Part shown: positions 59,910 through 64,000 of the stretch, in pieces
Layout of the letters: each line of letters opens with the position of its first letter
How positions within the stretch are numbered: the stretch's first letter is position 1
The notes under the pieces: generated by a model
The model's database searches: none
The model's input: the letters and a program-made list of their open reading frames with translations, nothing else
What the model was told of the DNA's origin: nothing
Origin: Butyricimonas faecihominis
GTDB lineage: Bacteria; Bacteroidota; Bacteroidia; Bacteroidales; Marinifilaceae
Reading direction: 5' to 3'
DNA: 64,000 bases
Assembly: GCF_033096445.1 (NCBI RefSeq)
Contig: NZ_AP028155.1
Location: 2,981,880 to 3,045,879, forward strand
Program-made: the position numbers and the translations under genes

Positions 59910-62900
59910 TCATTTATCCCCCCTATAGACCCACTTGATCGCATCACCAAGAAGGACCTGATCCTTGTTTCCCTGATCCGTCAACACGATTTTACATTCA
60001 CCGACAGGCAACTGGAATAGCCCCAGAGAAACCCATCCCACATGCTCTTTAATATCAACAGAAACCTCCTGCTTTTCCCCACCGACATCCACAATATAAT
60101 ATTGCTTTACCTCTTCCGGTTCTGATTCTGTAACAGAAAAAGCCGAAACAGTAAAGATTCCACTTCCCCGGCCACCTTTCTCCTGCTCTTCCATCCGATG
60201 GACAAAAACCTTCGGGGGAATATACGCCAGAATCTCGTACTCGCCCTCACGTTCAACCCGGGCAGTCCATTCCATCTTCGCTTTACTCCCCTGTAACATG
60301 AAAGCATGAGTAAGCTTATTCAACCCGTATGCCTCGGAACTAATCATGTGCCTCGGAACAACTTCAACCCCTTCCCTTATCATGAGATTTGACCCCATCT
60401 CATACCTCGACTCACTCAAAGGAGAAATCAGATTTCGTAGCCGTTTCCGAGAAGAAGGCGAGATCAATTTAAAATTCTCATCCTCGTTATCCACGATAAT
60501 CTCCCCGGGGGCCGGCATGAAATAAGAACGATCCAGATCTTTCACGTACTCGGTCGTGTCCGTCGTTTTTGAAATATTCGTCAGTCCCTGAATGAAAAAC
60601 TTTGTTGGAAGATTACTTGAAATATTTGTATTAAATGTTGATGTCATACCTTTCAGTACCACGGCAATCTGCATGCCGGTGCCTGCCTTAACCAAAAAAT
60701 TCCGGGTAACCACTTTCTCCCCCTCTCGACCCTGCCGACGAGAATTCATCCCCGAAAATGTCATGTCCCGAGCCTCGAAAGAAACAACTCCATCAACATC
60801 ACTATCATTAAAGACATTCACCGACACTCGAGAACGTCTATTTGCTTGATCACGAATCGTAAAACCTCCCGAGAAAGCGAAACCGGAAAGACTACCTTCT
60901 CCGTCCTCCTGAGATGTAACATTTTCCACTTTAAAATCTCTTACAAAGAAAACGGGTATCTTACGATTCTCGTACCACGCGGGCAAAACGTCCATCCAAT
61001 CAACCCCAAACTTTTCAATAAACTCCCGGTTCATCTCATCAAATTCAACTTGCCGGAAACGATTTTCCCGAATAAACGTCGCTAAAAACGCTGTAATCTG
61101 CTCCATGGGAATATTCCTCACACTTAACAAACGCAATAGTTCCAAAGTTCTCTCGTGTAACAGAGTCGCTACCTCGTAAGGATTATCCAACCGATCACGG
61201 AAAAGATCACCCACACTACGTCCGACAAATCGTTCCTCTTGATCCAACTCAGAATAAGAGATAAAAAACGTGTTCGATTTCTTCAACGCATCTGTTAGTA
61301 TGGAGTTAATTGCCGGATATTCGGCAGAATGTAATGCCATAGTCTGTTCATAAAACATGGGACTAATCGTGTACAAATTACCTACACTAGTACTGGCAAC
61401 CCCATTACGCCACAAAAGAGAAGGCGAAACAACCGAGTACAACAACACTTTCGCCTGATTCACGTTATAACGATACTCATTCAAAAACATCGAAGATAAC
61501 GATCTAGTCAGATCACTACTGAGCATATCCTCCGTAGAACTATAAAAAGACGACATCTCGGGCATCATTCGCTTTCTAAAAGCGACCTCCGCCTTATAAT
61601 CATTCCACATCCCGATCCCCCGTTCCGGCAGAAATAACATACCGGGCTGGGCCATTTCACTTCCCCCTTTATTAGGACGGGCAAAGCCGGAAAAAGAAAC
61701 CGGAGTCTCCACCAAAGTCAATTGAGAATAAGGATACGTGATCCCCATCTGTTCCTCCACGTTATAACGGGCATCACGAATGATGGCTGGAATGGAATCA
61801 CGAATTTCCTCGAATCCCCGCAAAAGCTTACCATGCCCCGCAAAAAGATAAAGTTCATATAATGTAGAATCGACTACAAGATCATGCTTTTCAAAATTCC
61901 CGATACAAAGCCCCATCCCGGGCAAAGGAACATCTCCCGTAAAACAGACACGCCCTTCTTTCGTCTCCCGCTTTCCGGGAGCAATAACCGTTCGCCCATC
62001 TGTTGATGCCACTTGTAAGGAGTAGGAAGTAAAATCGGGCAAAGCATCATACGGGGATGCCGGATTCACCAACGGCTGGGCTACCGGATACCAAAGACAT
62101 TCCGGGGTAAGCACCGTGAAATCATCCCCGACAAAAGCAAACCGCTTTCCCGCGGTAGAACTATGCCCGGGAATGGGTTGCAATTGAAATAATTTATCAA
62201 AATCCACGTCCAAATAACACACCCGCTCATCAATCCCGCCACGATACTCCACGGTTAATTCCACCTCCTCACCGGGTAACAATTTCCGAGCAACCCGAAT
62301 CACTTGATTCTCCCGTTCAAACGACACGTCAGTCTCACCTTCTTGTATCGCGGACACGACCAAGGCCGGGTTCAGGTAAAGAATAATTTCCGATAATTCC
62401 TGATCCCCCTGATTTTTGACAAGAAGGGTACTCTTCCCAGACAGCACATTTCCCTTTTGCTCCACCTCCAAGGTATTCGAAACCACGTTTCCTTTCGGGA
62501 ATTTTTGATATTTATTATAAGTTTCGGCATAAAGTTCCCGAACACTCTCCACGTTCTCCCGTGCCATATAGACAACTCCCCCGAATAGACCTCCCAGCAC
62601 CAAACAACCGATCGCCACGATCATCACCCGCTTTCGGTTCACCGGACGATTCGGCAAGCGTTGAAACATCAACACGGCCAATCCAGCAAACCCCATCCCC
62701 ACGAATAACCAGCAAACCCGCTGCATAAGATAAAGGGCCATTCCCGGATGTCCCGTCACTTCAGAAAAAGCATTCGGTAAAGACAACCCGAAGGGATCAA
62801 AAAGCCCTTCCCGCACCTTACCCAACTGAAACAGAAACACCCCAAATACCACCAAAAGAATCAATATACCAAGTCCCCGGTGACGAACCCATGTATGAAT

Positions 62901-63401
62901 GAAGAAAGAGAAACCCAAGGCAAATACCAAAGCCGGAAAAATTATCGTGAGCCAGTAAAAAGGATAAAGCCAGAAATTAAAAGGAGACTCACTCGCAAAA
63001 ATATGCAGCAACATCCCGATAACAAGAGAAATCCCCGCCATCGTCATAAAAGTCTTCGTGAATCCCAACATCATCCCCACCACGTAGTCCGCATTACTCT
63101 CCGGCCGATAGTAAACCGTATCCATCGAATCCATTTTCCTCTCTTTCCCAAGAAAAGACCCTGCCAAAAAGATCAAGGGCACAATTTGTAAGATCGTGAA
63201 CAGATAAGCATTTTCATGAGGAAGATAAGATGACAACGTCACCAATCCACTATTTACCCCATAAAAAATATTGGTCTGCGCCAAGACCTGATAAAGTATA
63301 ACAATCAGAAAAAGTAATAACAAAAACAGCCGGAACATCCAACTTCTCAACAACAATCTCGAATTATAACAAGCAACGGTTTTTAAGTTATGAATGTCCA
63401 T
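59910..63401 (-). CDS. ABC-2 type permease fused to an M1-aminopeptidase-like periplasmic domain lacking HExxH
   Basis: The 1163-residue protein has seven or so TM helices in residues 20-280 (LFLLLLFLIVILYQVLA, LFTILQIVPLIFLAGSFLGKERKMD), then a large exported part with an M1-like beta N-domain (about 310-540; LLPGEEVELTVEYRG, LTPECLWYPVAQP) and a gluzincin-like region (about 560-850; YPYSQLTLVETPVSFSGFARP), ending in a beta domain. Related Bacteroidetes proteins are annotated as ABC permease/M1 aminopeptidase. I find no HExxH-(x18)-E here, so peptidase activity is doubtful. No ATPase gene is adjacent. It may be a transport or envelope-sensing protein. Confidence 0.75.
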   Translation of the reverse strand: MDIHNLKTVACYNSRLLLRSWMFRLFLLLLFLIVILYQVLAQTNIFYGVNSGLVTLSSYLPHENAYLFTILQIVPLIFLAGSFLGKERKMDSMDTVYYRPESNADYVVGMMLGFTKTFMTMAGISLVIGMLLHIFASESPFNFWLYPFYWLTIIFPALVFALGFSFFIHTWVRHRGLGILILLVVFGVFLFQLGKVREGLFDPFGLSLPNAFSEVTGHPGMALYLMQRVCWLFVGMGFAGLAVLMFQRLPNRPVNRKRVMIVAIGCLVLGGLFGGVVYMARENVESVRELYAETYNKYQKFPKGNVVSNTLEVEQKGNVLSGKSTLLVKNQGDQELSEIILYLNPALVVSAIQEGETDVSFERENQVIRVARKLLPGEEVELTVEYRGGIDERVCYLDVDFDKLFQLQPIPGHSSTAGKRFAFVGDDFTVLTPECLWYPVAQPLVNPASPYDALPDFTSYSLQVASTDGRTVIAPGKRETKEGRVCFTGDVPLPGMGLCIGNFEKHDLVVDSTLYELYLFAGHGKLLRGFEEIRDSIPAIIRDARYNVEEQMGITYPYSQLTLVETPVSFSGFARPNKGGSEMAQPGMLFLPERGIGMWNDYKAEVAFRKRMMPEMSSFYSSTEDMLSSDLTRSLSSMFLNEYRYNVNQAKVLLYSVVSPSLLWRNGVASTSVGNLYTISPMFYEQTMALHSAEYPAINSILTDALKKSNTFFISYSELDQEERFVGRSVGDLFRDRLDNPYEVATLLHERTLELLRLLSVRNIPMEQITAFLATFIRENRFRQVEFDEMNREFIEKFGVDWMDVLPAWYENRKIPVFFVRDFKVENVTSQEDGEGSLSGFAFSGGFTIRDQANRRSRVSVNVFNDSDVDGVVSFEARDMTFSGMNSRRQGREGEKVVTRNFLVKAGTGMQIAVVLKGMTSTFNTNISSNLPTKFFIQGLTNISKTTDTTEYVKDLDRSYFMPAPGEIIVDNEDENFKLISPSSRKRLRNLISPLSESRYEMGSNLMIREGVEVVPRHMISSEAYGLNKLTHAFMLQGSKAKMEWTARVEREGEYEILAYIPPKVFVHRMEEQEKGGRGSGIFTVSAFSVTESEPEEVKQYYIVDVGGEKQEVSVDIKEHVGWVSLGLFQLPVGECKIVLTDQGNKDQVLLGDAIKWVYRGDK

Positions 63402-63503
63402 GATATTGGAATATTAAAAAATTTACATACTATTCGCCCCACATATTATTATGCAATAGTACTAATAATAAGAGATAATCGCAAAATTCATTCAAATATG
63501 TTT

Positions 63504-63554
63504 TCAAATAAAAAAACATATAACTCAAGAGAGCCGTCCAACTGGACGACTCTC
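63504..63554 (-). terminator. stem-loop after the partial thioredoxin gene
   Basis: GAGAGCCGTCCA / TGGACGACTCTC (63529-63554) form a 12-bp stem with one mismatch and almost no loop. On the minus strand a T7 run follows after about 14 nt. It lies 36 nt after the thioredoxin stop and before the ABC/M1 gene. The T-run distance is long for a standard terminator. Confidence 0.5.
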
Positions 63555-63589
63555 CCTTGTATCTCCTCGAAAACAACACGAAAGATAAT

Positions 63590-64000
63590 CTATTGAAAAA
63601 GTTCTTCTAACTTTTTTTGCAAAGTTTCACCTCTCAACTTAATCGACAAAACTTTTCCATTTGCATCTAACAAAAAGATTGCGGGAATCGTTTTCACTCC
63701 ATAAGCATCAGAAATACCTGAATCATCCAAGAAATTCGGCCACGGGAGTTGCTCTTCGGATAACGCTTTTTCCCACGCTTTTTGATCCTTATCTATAGAT
63801 ATACTAATTATCCCCAATCCCTTAGCAGCAAACCGGTCATATAGCGCCTTCAAATTAGGAATTTCCTTCCGACAAGGTGCACACCATGATGCCCAAAAAT
63901 CGACAAGTATGTATTTCTTATTTTTTTGTAGCTCTTGTAACGTAACCTTTTTCCCTCCAGAATCAGTTACTGTGAAACTCGGAGCATTCTTACCTTCAAG
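63590..64000 (-). CDS. TlpA-like thioredoxin domain protein, 5' end outside window
   Basis: The frame is open from the right window edge to the stop at 63590 (136 codons seen). It encodes a complete thioredoxin domain: APSFTVTDSGGKKVTL, FWASWCAPCRKEIPNL (CxxC), IISISIDKDQKAWEKAL, and YGVKTIPAIFLLDANGKVL. The N-terminal part, probably a signal peptide and DUF4369-like domain, is off the window. It is expected to be a periplasmic disulfide reductase. The ATG at 63853 is internal and not the real start. Confidence 0.9.
   Translation of the reverse strand, partial: LEGKNAPSFTVTDSGGKKVTLQELQKNKKYILVDFWASWCAPCRKEIPNLKALYDRFAAKGLGIISISIDKDQKAWEKALSEEQLPWPNFLDDSGISDAYGVKTIPAIFLLDANGKVLSIKLRGETLQKKLEELFQ

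Overview
This window looks like a chromosomal stretch of a Bacteroidales bacterium, most likely near Odoribacter/Butyricimonas, although the genus is inferred from gene content only. The support is two complete ECF sigma / FecR anti-sigma / SusC / SusD modules, ExbB-ExbD, DUF4843 and PKD-like SusD-neighbour lipoproteins, TlpA thioredoxin lipoproteins, and promoters of the Bacteroidetes type (TTTG, 19-21 nt, TAnnTTTG).

Layout. 1-6.6 kb holds housekeeping genes: partial aroA and aroB (shikimate pathway, minus strand), then dprA, gdhA and a MATE exporter (plus strand). 6.7-17.9 kb is regulated uptake locus 1 on the minus strand: ECF sigma, FecR, SusC, SusD, a metallopeptidase-like lipoprotein and two thioredoxin-fold proteins. 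18.0-30.8 kb is locus 2, also minus: ECF sigma, FecR, SusC, SusD, DUF4843 lipoprotein, PKD-like lipoprotein, then an ABC ATPase and a GldF/GldG-like permease fusion, closed by a strong terminator. 31.2-35.7 kb carries TatD, type I asparaginase and an ExbB / membrane protein / ExbD / ExbD cluster. A tRNA-Arg(CCG) follows, then a tandem array of four ORF6N-domain genes (35.9-38.4 kb), one frameshifted, and a DJ-1/PfpI protein. 39.0-42.9 kb has a hybrid histidine kinase facing a sigma54-dependent response regulator. 43.4-50.8 kb is an arginine cluster (argH, deacylase, argB, argD, argC, argG, GNAT acyltransferase), with ARG-box-like palindromes lying over its promoter. 51.2-64 kb has an S41 protease, a head-GIN protein, a TolC/RND/adaptor efflux system, an ABC permease fused to an M1-peptidase-like domain, and a partial TlpA thioredoxin.

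The most striking signal is inside the ORF6N array. Each of the four genes carries a long palindrome (27-33 bp) at the same place in its coding sequence. The sequence differs from copy to copy, but both arms change together, and the flanking DNA is nearly identical between copies of the same type. Other unexplained structure includes a 130-bp intergenic element present twice with compensatory changes in a hairpin, a hairpin of identical geometry (10-bp stem, 7-nt loop, 2 nt after the fecR stop) in both sigma/FecR/SusC loci, and 9-bp and 11-bp tandem repeats.
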